A stretch of 20,158 bases of DNA, taken from assembly GCA_037133495.1 (NCBI GenBank), contig JBAXOA010000080.1:1-20158 (forward strand). Reading direction: 5' to 3'. Origin of the DNA: JAAFHB01 sp037133495. GTDB lineage: Bacteria; Bacteroidota; Bacteroidia; Bacteroidales; Prolixibacteraceae. The notes below the pieces were generated by a model. The model was not told the DNA's origin and ran no database searches. It saw only the letters and a list, made by a program, of their open reading frames with translations. The position numbers and the translations under genes are program-made. Positions within the stretch are counted from its first letter, which is position 1; the number at the start of each line of letters is the position of its first letter. Positions 8,000-16,465 of the stretch are shown one piece after another.

Positions 8000-8770
8000 A
8001 TGAGATTCAAACTCAACCTTTCGCTTACCAACAAAAATCAGAATATACTGCCAGTTAACTACCAGTACGAATTAAGTGCCTGGATTTACAAAGTGATCAA
8101 TCAAAGTGATCCTGATTTTGCTTTATGGCTGCACGAAAAAGGATTTTCAAATGATAAAAAGCAGTTCCGGCTTTTTACTTTCTCAAATCTGATCGTTCCG
8201 CAACGCGAGATTATCAAGGACCGACTTATTATTAAATCGGATAACGTCGGTCTGATTATCTCCACATTACCCGAAGAGACCATCCAGCACTTCGTAAGTG
8301 GAGTATTTTGTGATCGCGAGTTTGCCATTGGCGACCAAATTTCGAGTGTTGGTTTCAAAATCAATTCTATCGAAGCGCTGCAGGCTCCTGATTTCACCGA
8401 CGAATTGTCGTTCCGTTCACTCTCCCCGTTGTTTGTTTCAGGGAAGGTCGAAGGCCGACAATATGCGCAACACTTTTCTCCTCAATATGAAGGCTACCTC
8501 CAGCTACTGATTAATAATCTGAAAGCTAAATTTAAGGTATTTACGGGCAATGAATCAATATTCAATGTTCAGAACGCAGCAATTGAACTTTTGAGTACCC
8601 CTAAACAAAAAGGGATCACCATCAAAGCCGGAACGCCACAAGAGACAAAATTGGTGGGATATCAGTACAATTTTAAACTCAAAGCTAATGCTGAATTGCT
8701 TCGCATGGGTTACTATACCGGATTTGGAGAGAAAAATAGCATGGGGTTTGGGTGCTGCCAAATATCGTAA
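8000..8770 (+). CDS. cas6: CRISPR-associated endoribonuclease Cas6
   Basis: A 256-residue protein with the Cas6 layout of two ferredoxin-like domains. The N-terminal half holds YELSAWIYKVI (residues 23-33), then LHEKGF with His45 and RLFTFSNL (57-64), the same place as the catalytic His region of archaeal and type I-B Cas6 proteins. The C-terminus has the glycine-rich loop GYYTGFGEKNSMGFG, which is diagnostic for Cas6. It cuts the pre-crRNA within each repeat; here cleavage 8 bases from the repeat's 3' end would leave the ATTGAAAC handle. It is the first gene of the cas operon, and its start is ATG at 8000. A 120-bp gap separates it from cas8. The specific catalytic role of His45 is inferred from position. 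Confidence 0.92.
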   Translation: MRFKLNLSLTNKNQNILPVNYQYELSAWIYKVINQSDPDFALWLHEKGFSNDKKQFRLFTFSNLIVPQREIIKDRLIIKSDNVGLIISTLPEETIQHFVSGVFCDREFAIGDQISSVGFKINSIEALQAPDFTDELSFRSLSPLFVSGKVEGRQYAQHFSPQYEGYLQLLINNLKAKFKVFTGNESIFNVQNAAIELLSTPKQKGITIKAGTPQETKLVGYQYNFKLKANAELLRMGYYTGFGEKNSMGFGCCQIS

Positions 8771-8840
8771 TGACCTTGGCTGTTTCCGAAACATCAATGT
8801 TTGAAAATGAGTTGGAAGAGGATATAAATAACAAACATTA

Positions 8841-8868
8841 TCTGACAGGATTTTGAAATCTGATAGGT
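8841..8868. repeat. Short imperfect palindromic intergenic element
   Basis: Between cas6 and cas8, TCTGACAGG and TCTGATAGG flank a core GATTT-TG-AAATC with dyad symmetry. It resembles short dispersed intergenic palindromes of the type CTGACAGG-TTTTGAAAA-CCTG that I associate with Bacteroidota genomes, in a diverged form. It could form a weak hairpin in the operon mRNA. Confidence 0.4.
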
Positions 8869-8890
8869 CAATGAATGATAAACAATTAAT

Positions 8891-10543
8891 ATGAAACAAA
8901 CCTACGAAACGATTGATTACGAATGGTTGACAAGACCTACTGGCGACCCGTTTGCAGATGCAGGCGGCTTCGCAATCAAAGAATTCTCAAAAAGGAGTCC
9001 TGATAAGAATATATTGGAACTTATCATAGAGGTTGCAGATATTTATATCAGAAGATGGAATGCAGGACTGCATATCTTCTTCTTGAATTCAACCATAACT
9101 CAGGCCGCATTTCCCACACCTGAAAAGAAAATGGGAAAAACGAAAGAATATTTTGAAAGCTTAATCAATGAATCGGCAACCTATTCAGATGGTATTTGCC
9201 GTGTAATTGGAGAAAAAACCAAATTATTTAGAGCTGGTCGAGAAAATTCGATGCTTACTGGTTCTGGAACTTTTTTAAATTTTCATCACAATCTGGAATC
9301 GGGCATAATGCTTTCGAAAGAAGCATTAATCAGATTCTTCTTTGTTCCTATTGCAAGTATAATGATATACGATAAAATGGGAATAATCAACAGTAATCAA
9401 GAAGAAGTTGTCGATTTCTTCATTAGGAAGAATGTTTCCGAGAATATTAAAAATTCGCTTTTCAGATTTGCACTTAGATCGAAGTACCAGAATCCTGCAA
9501 CCGCACTATTTGCATTTGTCGATGATTTACTTTCAAATGTTAAAATCGCAACTGACGAAACAAAAAAGCTTTCACTAACCCTATTCCATTTTTCCAATTT
9601 TGGAGCATCCCCAATTATTGAAATTTATAAAGTTCCTGCACCCCTCTTTGATTTTTATAGAGTTTGTAAAAGCATTCGTTTTGTTGATCAATGGCGATTA
9701 TTTATTAATGCTAATTACATCAAATACCCTTTCTACAAAGCATATTTCGACAAGAAAAGCAATACTTACTTTGAGAAGGTTAAAGAAATATCGGGGATCT
9801 GCAAAACTGTATTTGAGAAATTAGAGAAGGATGAATCCTTAAATTTTGCTCTTTGTCAATTTGGGAGACGAACAGATTCAAAAACCAAAGAAGATTATAT
9901 TGTTGTAGATTCTGGAGAATTAACAAATTGGAAAAATGGGAAGCTTTTCAAAGAATGGAAAAAAAACGATGAGAAAGGCGCAAAAGAATTCACGGACGCA
10001 ACAAGAAAGATCAAGGAAGATATCACACTAACCTACAATGCAGATGACTTTTGTTACAAATGGACAAACTTAGTCTATCGTAATTTGATTGAGGGTAAGT
10101 CGATACTTTCTTTTATCCTTAAATGGAGCGAAAAGGATGTACTAGATTTTAAAATAATTAGGAATTATCAACTAATAATAAAAGGTATGAATACAAAAAC
10201 ACTTGACTTAATTGAAAAAATTACAGATTATCTGATTGAGGACGAATCTGATCTAAAGAAAAAGAAGTCCAAATTACAAACAAGCAAAAGCCATGAATTA
10301 AGATCATTTTTAATCAAGCAAATTGAGAAAAATTACAAGGCAGGTAATTCCGAACCTTTAGTTACGCTCCGTGACTATGTAAGTTATTTATTTCCAGATG
10401 GAACGAATTGGATGGAAATTAGGGATTTAATGCTAATTTGTTTTTATCAGAAACTCCATGAAAAAGGAATACTAATAGAAATTGAGGATGAAATTGATAA
10501 TCAAGAAGAAATAGTAATAATTGAAGATGAAAACAACGAATAA
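8891..10543 (+). CDS. cas8b: Type I-B Cascade large subunit Cas8 (Cst1/Cas8b1-like)
   Basis: A 550-residue protein. The N-terminal stretch WLTRPTGDPFADAGG (residues 12-26) matches the opening of the Cst1/Cas8 large subunits of the TNEAP-type I-B system. Its place between cas6 and a Cst2-type cas7 confirms the role. In Cascade, Cas8 recognises the PAM, opens the target DNA and recruits Cas3. No CxxC zinc motif of the kind seen in some Cas8 proteins is visible. The C-terminal ~118 residues are helical and charged, ending in an acidic tail (DEIDNQEEIVIIEDENNE). Because no separate small-subunit gene exists in the operon, this part may also be made independently from Met433. Base composition is strongly A+T-rich (18 G/C among the 60 bases of 9841-9900), lower than cas6 or cas1. 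cas7 begins 12 bases after its stop codon. Subtype assignment of the large subunit is by family resemblance and context. Confidence 0.8.
   Translation: MKQTYETIDYEWLTRPTGDPFADAGGFAIKEFSKRSPDKNILELIIEVADIYIRRWNAGLHIFFLNSTITQAAFPTPEKKMGKTKEYFESLINESATYSDGICRVIGEKTKLFRAGRENSMLTGSGTFLNFHHNLESGIMLSKEALIRFFFVPIASIMIYDKMGIINSNQEEVVDFFIRKNVSENIKNSLFRFALRSKYQNPATALFAFVDDLLSNVKIATDETKKLSLTLFHFSNFGASPIIEIYKVPAPLFDFYRVCKSIRFVDQWRLFINANYIKYPFYKAYFDKKSNTYFEKVKEISGICKTVFEKLEKDESLNFALCQFGRRTDSKTKEDYIVVDSGELTNWKNGKLFKEWKKNDEKGAKEFTDATRKIKEDITLTYNADDFCYKWTNLVYRNLIEGKSILSFILKWSEKDVLDFKIIRNYQLIIKGMNTKTLDLIEKITDYLIEDESDLKKKKSKLQTSKSHELRSFLIKQIEKNYKAGNSEPLVTLRDYVSYLFPDGTNWMEIRDLMLICFYQKLHEKGILIEIEDEIDNQEEIVIIEDENNE
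10187..10543 (+). CDS. Possible internally translated small subunit (Cas11) within cas8
   Basis: ATG at 10187-10189 is Met433 of the Cas8 frame and opens a 118-codon in-frame product, predicted mostly helical and with a typical Cas11 size. The bases before it are A-rich (ATAATAAAAGGT). Internal translation of Cas11 from cas8 is established for several type I-B, I-C and I-D systems. Here it is only a hypothesis based on length, location and lack of any separate small-subunit gene. The AAAAGG lies too close to the ATG to be an ideal ribosome site. Confidence 0.3.
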   Translation: MNTKTLDLIEKITDYLIEDESDLKKKKSKLQTSKSHELRSFLIKQIEKNYKAGNSEPLVTLRDYVSYLFPDGTNWMEIRDLMLICFYQKLHEKGILIEIEDEIDNQEEIVIIEDENNE

Positions 10544-10555
10544 AAACTGATTAAT

Positions 10556-11656
10556 ATGAAAGTACAAGGATTTATTTTAATTGATTTAGATGCAGCTGCA
10601 CTAAACAATGCAGGAAAGGTTTCAAGAGCTGGAATAGAAAACAGTGTGGAAACAAAAAAAATTGTAAAGAATGGCCAAACGTATGTTTACGTGTCCGGAC
10701 AAGCTTGGCGATATTGGTGGAGAGACACCTTACAGAAGAATTTTGCATGGATGCTTTCTCCTGTCATAAAATTAGAGAAGCAAAATGTTGTCTATACGGA
10801 GGCTAATCCCATCGCCTATGATGATGATGATGTCTTTGGATATATGAGAGCATCAAAAATGCCGGTAATGAATGCAGATGGAACACCAAAATTAAAGAAA
10901 AATGGTAATCCAGAAGAAAAGGATGCAACTGTTACCAGAATTTCGCCACTAAAGAATTCTGCTTTAATTTCTGTTGGTTCAGTGAGAGTTGCAAAAAACT
11001 TTTCAAGTATGGCGCGGCAAAACGATGTTCCTGTATTGTATGGAAAAGAAGAATACAGTGCTATAATGAAAGGAATGTTTTCTATTGATATTGATCAGGT
11101 AGGTACATTTTCAAGTTACAACAAGACTGGATTCAAAAATCTTAATGAGACCTTAAAGAAAGTTGCAAAAGAAAAAGAAGGTTCCTCTCTGATAAAAGAC
11201 AAATACGTAAAGGATAAAGCTGGCAACCCTGAAGAATTGATTCGATTAGATATAAATATTAGAAAGAAAAGAATAAGTGACACAATCAAAGCACTTAAAA
11301 CAATTTCTGGTGGTGCCATGCAAACAAGTAATTTAGCAGACGTAACACCTAAGTTCATAATATTAGCTACAACAAAATCTGGAAACCATCCTTTTTCACA
11401 CATCATTTCTAATGATCCGGTAAACCATGAACAAGTAATTCTAAAGATTGAGGACTTAAAAGAAATTTTCAAAGAATTCAAGGATGAATTTATTGGTGAT
11501 ATTTACATTGGACGAAGAGGTGGATTCTGGAATGAATATGAAGAGGAATTAAAGACAATTAATGACCTTGAAGTATCAAAAATAACCAGAGTAAAATATT
11601 CATCAGTCAATGTTACAATTGATGCCTACTGCAAACAAATTGAAGAGTCAATATGA
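10556..11656 (+). CDS. cas7: Cascade backbone subunit Cas7 (Cst2/DevR family)
   Basis: A 366-residue protein that would coat the crRNA spacer as a helical filament. The N-terminal KVQGFILIDLDAAALNNAG (residues 2-20) is the first RRM-type strand with the Cst2/DevR signature, and YVSGQAWRYWWRDTL (45-59) is the conserved helix that follows in this Cas7 group. Near the end, YSSVNVTIDAY gives another conserved strand. The length fits the Cst2 family rather than the shorter Csh2 or Csd2 proteins, which points to the TNEAP-type branch of I-B. The gene is A+T-rich like cas8 (20 G/C in the 60 bases at 11161-11220). Its TGA overlaps the ATG of cas5 as ATGA (11653-11656), implying coupled translation. 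Confidence 0.9.
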   Translation: MKVQGFILIDLDAAALNNAGKVSRAGIENSVETKKIVKNGQTYVYVSGQAWRYWWRDTLQKNFAWMLSPVIKLEKQNVVYTEANPIAYDDDDVFGYMRASKMPVMNADGTPKLKKNGNPEEKDATVTRISPLKNSALISVGSVRVAKNFSSMARQNDVPVLYGKEEYSAIMKGMFSIDIDQVGTFSSYNKTGFKNLNETLKKVAKEKEGSSLIKDKYVKDKAGNPEELIRLDINIRKKRISDTIKALKTISGGAMQTSNLADVTPKFIILATTKSGNHPFSHIISNDPVNHEQVILKIEDLKEIFKEFKDEFIGDIYIGRRGGFWNEYEEELKTINDLEVSKITRVKYSSVNVTIDAYCKQIEESI

Positions 11657-12339
11657 AAAATGTTTTCAAAATAGAAATAACTACTTGGACTTCTAGCTTC
11701 CGCTATCCAAATATTATTTCCGGCTTTCAACCAACGTTAGAAGTCCCTCCATTAAGTACTGTGTTGGGACTTATTAATGCTGCCGCTGGAAAGTATTTGG
11801 AGTATACCAAAGAAGCTGAGATTGGCTACTATTTTGAATATGGAGCAAAAGCTATTGATGTTGAAACTTTGTATCAGGTTGATAAGATAAGTTCTACAAA
11901 TAATTCACCTTCACTAAAAGCTACATCAAATGTTATTAAGCGAGAATTTTTAACAGATTGTAGACTCTTAATCTACATCAAAGATGAACACTTGTATGAG
12001 TATTTAATGAATCCAGTATATCAACTTCTTTTAGGACGTTCTTCCGATTTGGCGCATGTTCGATTTTTGGAAAAGAAGGATTTACAACAAGTAAATAATG
12101 CTTCTAAGATCAAGGGGCAAATTGTTCCCTTTGCAACCAATTATTTGCCTGGTCAAATTCAACCGCTGCCTCAATATTTTTCCAATACAGAAATCAGAAG
12201 GAATATTGGGACTATGGCGTACTCCGTGATTGGGTTTAAATCTAACGATTGTCCTTCGGAAATAACTGCTTATAGAGATCAAATTGATGGAAAAGAAATT
12301 GATATTTACTTTCATAAATTAGATTTTAAAAATGAATAA
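11653..12339 (+). CDS. cas5: Cascade subunit Cas5 (Cas5t type)
   Basis: A 228-residue RAMP protein. The first strand and turn are KIEITTWTSSFRYPNIISGFQPTLE (in pieces: residues 6-18 and 19-30), followed by VPPLSTVLGLINAAAG (31-46), the hallmark of Cas5 and closest to the Cas5t form that pairs with Cst2. Cas5 caps the 5' handle of the crRNA and contacts Cas8. Its start overlaps the cas7 stop by 4 bases, and the downstream cas3 starts 8 bases before its own stop, so cas7, cas5 and cas3 are translationally coupled. The predicted protein has a normal length for the family and no visible defect. Confidence 0.9.
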   Translation: MKNVFKIEITTWTSSFRYPNIISGFQPTLEVPPLSTVLGLINAAAGKYLEYTKEAEIGYYFEYGAKAIDVETLYQVDKISSTNNSPSLKATSNVIKREFLTDCRLLIYIKDEHLYEYLMNPVYQLLLGRSSDLAHVRFLEKKDLQQVNNASKIKGQIVPFATNYLPGQIQPLPQYFSNTEIRRNIGTMAYSVIGFKSNDCPSEITAYRDQIDGKEIDIYFHKLDFKNE

Positions 12340-14620
12340 AATGGATCTTCAGGAGGTTCTGGCAAAATCAGGACCTCCTATTTCCTTAAAGCAGCACATT
12401 GATGAATGTCTTCGGGTGTATGAGTCACTTCGAAAAGCATTTTGCAGATTGCCATTAAACGATACCGATCGTTTTTGGAGGTTAATTCGTTTAGCTGTTA
12501 TCTTTCATGATTTAGGGAAAGCCCATTCCGAATTTCAGAAAATGCTATTAGGAAAAAGAGCCAATTGGTACTATCAAAGGCACGAGTTATTTTCGGTACC
12601 ATTCATCAATCAACTTGTTTTATCCCAAGAAGACAAATTATTTATAAAATTGATTGTTGCCGGACATCACAAGGACATCAACTTCCTGTTCAACTTTATT
12701 CAGCATTCTTATAAATCTGGAGATGACATATTTTCCTTTTCCGAAGAAGGTAAGTTGGAATGGGATGAAGAATCCGGAAAATTGAATGTTGGCTTCATTA
12801 AGTCGTTTTTAAACGATTATGGAGTTTTACTGAATTCAAGCACATTGGTGCCGCCTTTTGCGGAAATAAAAGCATATTCCAGGAAGCCAGTTAATGCAGC
12901 AAACATCAATTTTCAGGAACTACTGCTTGGGGCCGGGGCATTAAAACAATGTGACCATTCTGCATCAGCCGGTATATTTAAAGTGAATATCCTGGCAGAA
13001 AAACATTTTAACTTTTTATATGATACAAAGTGGGCACCTTACTTTCATCAAAAGAGAGCTTCAGAAACCATTGGAAATATTGTTCTGACTGCACCAACTG
13101 GTTCGGGCAAGACAGAAGCTTCAATGATGTGGTTACACAAACAATTGAAAGAAAACGGACAAGGACGAACATTTTACATCCTGCCATTTACCGCTTCCAT
13201 CAATGCCATGTTTGAGCGGCTGGATGAAAAAATGCAAGGAAACAATAAGATTGTGGGAGTCGTTCACGGGAAGCTTGCAGAATACATTGAAAGCCGATTC
13301 GAAAAAGAAGAGTACAGCGTAAATAATGAGAACCTGAAACAGGAATTAAAAGATAGTTACCGCGCCTTAGTTCCACCATTGAAAGTCGCCACACCTTTTC
13401 AACTTTTGAAATCGATCTTCGGTCTGAAAGGATTTGAAAAGGGAATCTTTGAAATGAGTGGCGGTTATTTCATTTTCGATGAAATTCATGCTTACGATCC
13501 TGAAGTGACGGCACAAATCAAAGTATTGATCGAGTTTGCGACCAAATATCTTAATGTAAATGTTTGTCTGATGACAGCTACATTACCAACCTTTCTGAAA
13601 AAAGAATTTGCCGGGGCAATTGGAGATTTTACTGAAATCAGTGCGGATAAAGAGTTATATCAATCGTTTATACGCCATCGCATCAAAGTAGCTGAAGGAT
13701 TGCTTTCCGATAACATTGCTGACATTCAGAAAAGATTAATCAATGGCGATAAAGTTTTAGTAGTATGCAATACGGTTAAACAAGCTCAAAACATTTATAA
13801 CAGTTTGGATGCTTCCCGAAAGGTATTACTTCATGGTTCGTTTAACGGTGTTGACCGTAACAAAAAGGAAAAAGATCTAAAATCAGAAGAGATAAGACTT
13901 TTAGTTGGAACGCAAGCGATTGAAGTCAGTTTGGATATTGATTATGATGCTATTTTTACCGAACCTGCTCCGCTCGATGCCTTGCTACAGCGTTTTGGAC
14001 GTGTGAATCGCCACCCGTTAAACGGACAATATCGACCTCCATGCGATTGTATTGTATTCTCCAAGCGCAATGAAGTCGATATATACATTTATAAAAACGA
14101 AGAAATCATCATTCGCACCTTGAAGGCACTTCGCGAGATGGAATCACGTAATTCTGGAGTAGTTGCCGAAATCGACTTGCAAAAATACATCGATGAGGTT
14201 TATCCCGATTGGTCGGTTAAAGACAAAGACGATTTTGATAGAGTTTATACGCATTTGAAATCAGATGTGATGGAGAACCTTGCTCCGTTTATCTATGATC
14301 CGCATCGCGAAGAGGAATTTGAAAAACAGTTTGATGGTGTAAAAGTACTTCCGGCGATAAAAGCAAACGAATACAGGATATTACTTGATGCTAACAAGTT
14401 CATCAAAGCTGAATCGTTGAAAGTGTCCATCACTAAACGGCGATTTGCATCGTTGATAACCAAAGAAGGAATTCATCGCGATGTATCTGCTTTTAAACTA
14501 CTCTGGAAAGAAGAGATAAAAGAACAGCCTTTTTACATTATCGATCGAAAATATGATTCTGAATTAGGACTGCAATTGGATATAGAAGAAAGTGTTAAGG
14601 GTAGTTCCAAGTTTTTATAA
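12332..14620 (+). CDS. cas3: CRISPR nuclease-helicase Cas3 (HD + SF2 helicase)
   Basis: A 762-residue single-chain Cas3. The N-terminal HD nuclease has His22, the HD pair H59-D60 in IFHDLGKAH (57-65), His84 in QRHEL and HH at 112-113 in GHHKD, so all metal ligands look intact. The SF2 helicase part has Walker A TAPTGSGKTE (about 253-262), DEIH in FDEIHAYDPE (about 382), motif III MTATLP (about 413) and motif VI QRFGRVNR (about 552). It is recruited by Cascade to displaced target strands and unwinds and degrades them 3' to 5'. The start at ATG 12332 overlaps cas5 by 8 bases; ATG 12341 is the alternative. GC content is higher than in cas8-cas5 (24 of 60 bases at 13561-13620). A 310-bp gap follows before cas4. 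Confidence 0.95.
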   Translation: MNKMDLQEVLAKSGPPISLKQHIDECLRVYESLRKAFCRLPLNDTDRFWRLIRLAVIFHDLGKAHSEFQKMLLGKRANWYYQRHELFSVPFINQLVLSQEDKLFIKLIVAGHHKDINFLFNFIQHSYKSGDDIFSFSEEGKLEWDEESGKLNVGFIKSFLNDYGVLLNSSTLVPPFAEIKAYSRKPVNAANINFQELLLGAGALKQCDHSASAGIFKVNILAEKHFNFLYDTKWAPYFHQKRASETIGNIVLTAPTGSGKTEASMMWLHKQLKENGQGRTFYILPFTASINAMFERLDEKMQGNNKIVGVVHGKLAEYIESRFEKEEYSVNNENLKQELKDSYRALVPPLKVATPFQLLKSIFGLKGFEKGIFEMSGGYFIFDEIHAYDPEVTAQIKVLIEFATKYLNVNVCLMTATLPTFLKKEFAGAIGDFTEISADKELYQSFIRHRIKVAEGLLSDNIADIQKRLINGDKVLVVCNTVKQAQNIYNSLDASRKVLLHGSFNGVDRNKKEKDLKSEEIRLLVGTQAIEVSLDIDYDAIFTEPAPLDALLQRFGRVNRHPLNGQYRPPCDCIVFSKRNEVDIYIYKNEEIIIRTLKALREMESRNSGVVAEIDLQKYIDEVYPDWSVKDKDDFDRVYTHLKSDVMENLAPFIYDPHREEEFEKQFDGVKVLPAIKANEYRILLDANKFIKAESLKVSITKRRFASLITKEGIHRDVSAFKLLWKEEIKEQPFYIIDRKYDSELGLQLDIEESVKGSSKFL

Positions 14621-14930
14621 CCTTTACCCTGCTAGGTTTCCTCTACTATTAAAATCGATTATCAACCCCCATAAATCGTACAACTGATGTCAAAAATATA
14701 ATTTTAAAACATTTGCAATAGCTAAAAGAGCAAGTTGTCGTGCAGTTACTTGAAGTCTACAATAACTATGAACTGGAATATAAGGATTCGCGTGTTTTTA
14801 TTTAAAAGCTCTATCCAAGGATCTGAAATTTTTATTGACCTAACTGGAAGCCATTTTATCCGTCTTCAAAAGTAAGCAGATCTTCGATTAGCAACATTAC
14901 AAAAAAGAGCTTGATTTATAACTGCATGAT
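14621..14930. other. 310-bp gap between cas3 and cas4, possible decayed reading frame
   Basis: No clear gene is seen. One + frame around 14725-14803 reads LLEVYNNYELEYKDSRVFI before a stop. A shifted frame at 14768-14875 is open for 35 codons after an ATG and ends RVFLFKSS...GSHFIRLQK. Together they look as if one short protein had been broken by a frameshift, but neither is recognised. The 10-mer CAAGTTGTCG (14731-14740) recurs in the CRISPR leader (16849-16858), and GTCTACAATA (14755-14764) resembles GTCGACAATA in the leader (16887-16896). The gap may carry a promoter for cas4-cas1-cas2; no clean -7 box was found. Confidence 0.4.
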
Positions 14931-15440
14931 ATGATGGAGGTAACTGGCACACAAATGAATTACTATTTTACGTGCCACCGGAAATTGTGGTTGTTTGCCA
15001 ATGGTATCCAGATGGAGCAAAACAGCGAACTCGTTGCGATGGGAAAACTAATCCACGAAACTTCGTATGCTGATCGCCCGGAACGATTTCAGGAGGTGGA
15101 GATAGGTCCCATAAAGATTGACTTTTACGACAAACGAGAAAAGGTTATCCATGAAGTAAAAAAGTCGGATAAACTCGAGGAGTCGCACCGCTGGCAATTA
15201 AAGTATTATATCCATATAATGGAACAGGCGGGTATTAAGGGAGTAACTGGTTTGCTTGAATACCCCAAGCTTCGACATACGGAAGAGGTATTGCTGTCAG
15301 ATCACGATCGTGCCGATCTGGAAACTATCCTGGGAAAAATTAAGAAAATAATAGTGGACGAAAACTGTCCATCGCTCGAGAAAAAGGGCATCTGTAAAAA
15401 CTGTTCGTATTTTGATTTTTGTTATGCCTCGGAAGACTGA
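14931..15440 (+). CDS. cas4: CRISPR adaptation nuclease Cas4
   Basis: A 169-residue RecB-family nuclease with a 4Fe-4S cluster. The cluster ligands are Cys15 in FTCHRKLW and Cys155, Cys158 and Cys164 in the C-terminal C-x2-C-x5-C group (GICKNCSYFDFC). RecB motifs are visible: His in GKLIHETSY, Asp in KIDFYDKRE, E-x-K in IHEVKKSDK, and QLKYYIHIM. Cas4 works with Cas1 and Cas2 to select PAM-bearing prespacers, trim them and set their orientation. The ATG at 14931 is followed by another at 14934; most homologues would start with MEVTGTQ, so the second is equally plausible. It lies 20 bp upstream of cas1. Confidence 0.93.
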   Translation: MMEVTGTQMNYYFTCHRKLWLFANGIQMEQNSELVAMGKLIHETSYADRPERFQEVEIGPIKIDFYDKREKVIHEVKKSDKLEESHRWQLKYYIHIMEQAGIKGVTGLLEYPKLRHTEEVLLSDHDRADLETILGKIKKIIVDENCPSLEKKGICKNCSYFDFCYASED

Positions 15441-15460
15441 TCTGGAATTAAAAAATTAAA

Positions 15461-16465
15461 ATGAAGAAAACTTATTATCTTTTTAATCCTGGTCGTTTGA
15501 GCCGGAAAGACAATACCTTACAATTTGTGGCCTTTAGCGAAGAGGGTATCGAACAGCAAACGCGTTATTTGCCTTTAGAGCAAGTTGGCGAAATTTATGC
15601 TTTCGGTGCACTGGATGCCAATTCGGCGCTTTATAATTTTCTGGGACAACAGCAGATTCCGGTTCACTTCTTCGACTATTTTGAGAATTATACCGGATCT
15701 TTTATGCCTCGTGAGGCATTATTGTCGGGTAGGATGATAATTGCCCAGGTAAAAATGCAACAAAATAAAGCAAAACGTCAGGAACTGGCCCGACTGATCC
15801 TCCAGGGTGCAGCACATAATATGCTGAAAAACCTCCGTTATTACAACAGCCGGGGTAAAGATCTTGAGCCAATCATCACAACAATAGAACAATATGTCGC
15901 ACGAATTTCAAATACCACCGCCATCGATGAATTGATGGGTATTGAGGGGAATATCCGGAAGATGTATTATGAGGCATTCGAACTTATTATTAACGACTTC
16001 TCGATGGAGGGCCGGAGTTACCGACCGCCGAAGAACGAGGTAAATTCGTTAATCTCCTTTGGCAATATGATGTGCTACAGTCAATGTCTGAGAGCCATTC
16101 ACCAAACTCAACTCAACCCGACAATTAGCTTTTTGCACGAACCAGGAGAACGTCGCTTTTCACTTTCTCTGGATATTGCAGAAATTTTTAAGCCATTACT
16201 GGTCGATCGTGTGATATTTAAGGTATTGAATAAAAAGGAGATTCAGCTGCATCATTTTGAAGAAGCAGTCAATCGGGTAGTGTTAAAACCTTCCGGCAAG
16301 AAAATATTTGTTCAGTCGTTTGAAGAAAGACTAATTGAGACCATCAAGCACCGAACCATGAATCGTTCGGTAAGCTATAAGCATCTGATTAAATTGGAAT
16401 GCTACAAACTGCAAAAGCATATTTTGGGGATTGAGCAATATAAACCCTTTAAAATGTGGTGGTGA
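15461..16465 (+). CDS. cas1: CRISPR integrase Cas1 (type I-B)
   Basis: A 334-residue protein of full family length. The N-terminal beta domain begins KKTYYLFNPGRLSRKDNTL, typical of type I-B Cas1. The catalytic metal ligands are present in the helical domain: Glu162 in MGIEGNIRK, His226 in FLHEPGERRF and Asp238 in SLDIAEIFKP. Cas1 joins prespacers to the first repeat at the leader end. It needs a Cas2 dimer, and the cas2 reading frame next to it is broken (see cas2). The stop codon overlaps the cas2 start by one base (TGATG at 16463-16467). Composition is about 42% GC in sampled lines, closer to cas3 and cas6 than to cas8-cas7. Confidence 0.95.
   Translation: MKKTYYLFNPGRLSRKDNTLQFVAFSEEGIEQQTRYLPLEQVGEIYAFGALDANSALYNFLGQQQIPVHFFDYFENYTGSFMPREALLSGRMIIAQVKMQQNKAKRQELARLILQGAAHNMLKNLRYYNSRGKDLEPIITTIEQYVARISNTTAIDELMGIEGNIRKMYYEAFELIINDFSMEGRSYRPPKNEVNSLISFGNMMCYSQCLRAIHQTQLNPTISFLHEPGERRFSLSLDIAEIFKPLLVDRVIFKVLNKKEIQLHHFEEAVNRVVLKPSGKKIFVQSFEERLIETIKHRTMNRSVSYKHLIKLECYKLQKHILGIEQYKPFKMWW

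Noticed and set aside
8000..16465. A novel defence system distinct from CRISPR.
   Set aside because: Each gene has a clear type I-B Cas assignment and the order matches known loci; the unusual points are details, not a new system.
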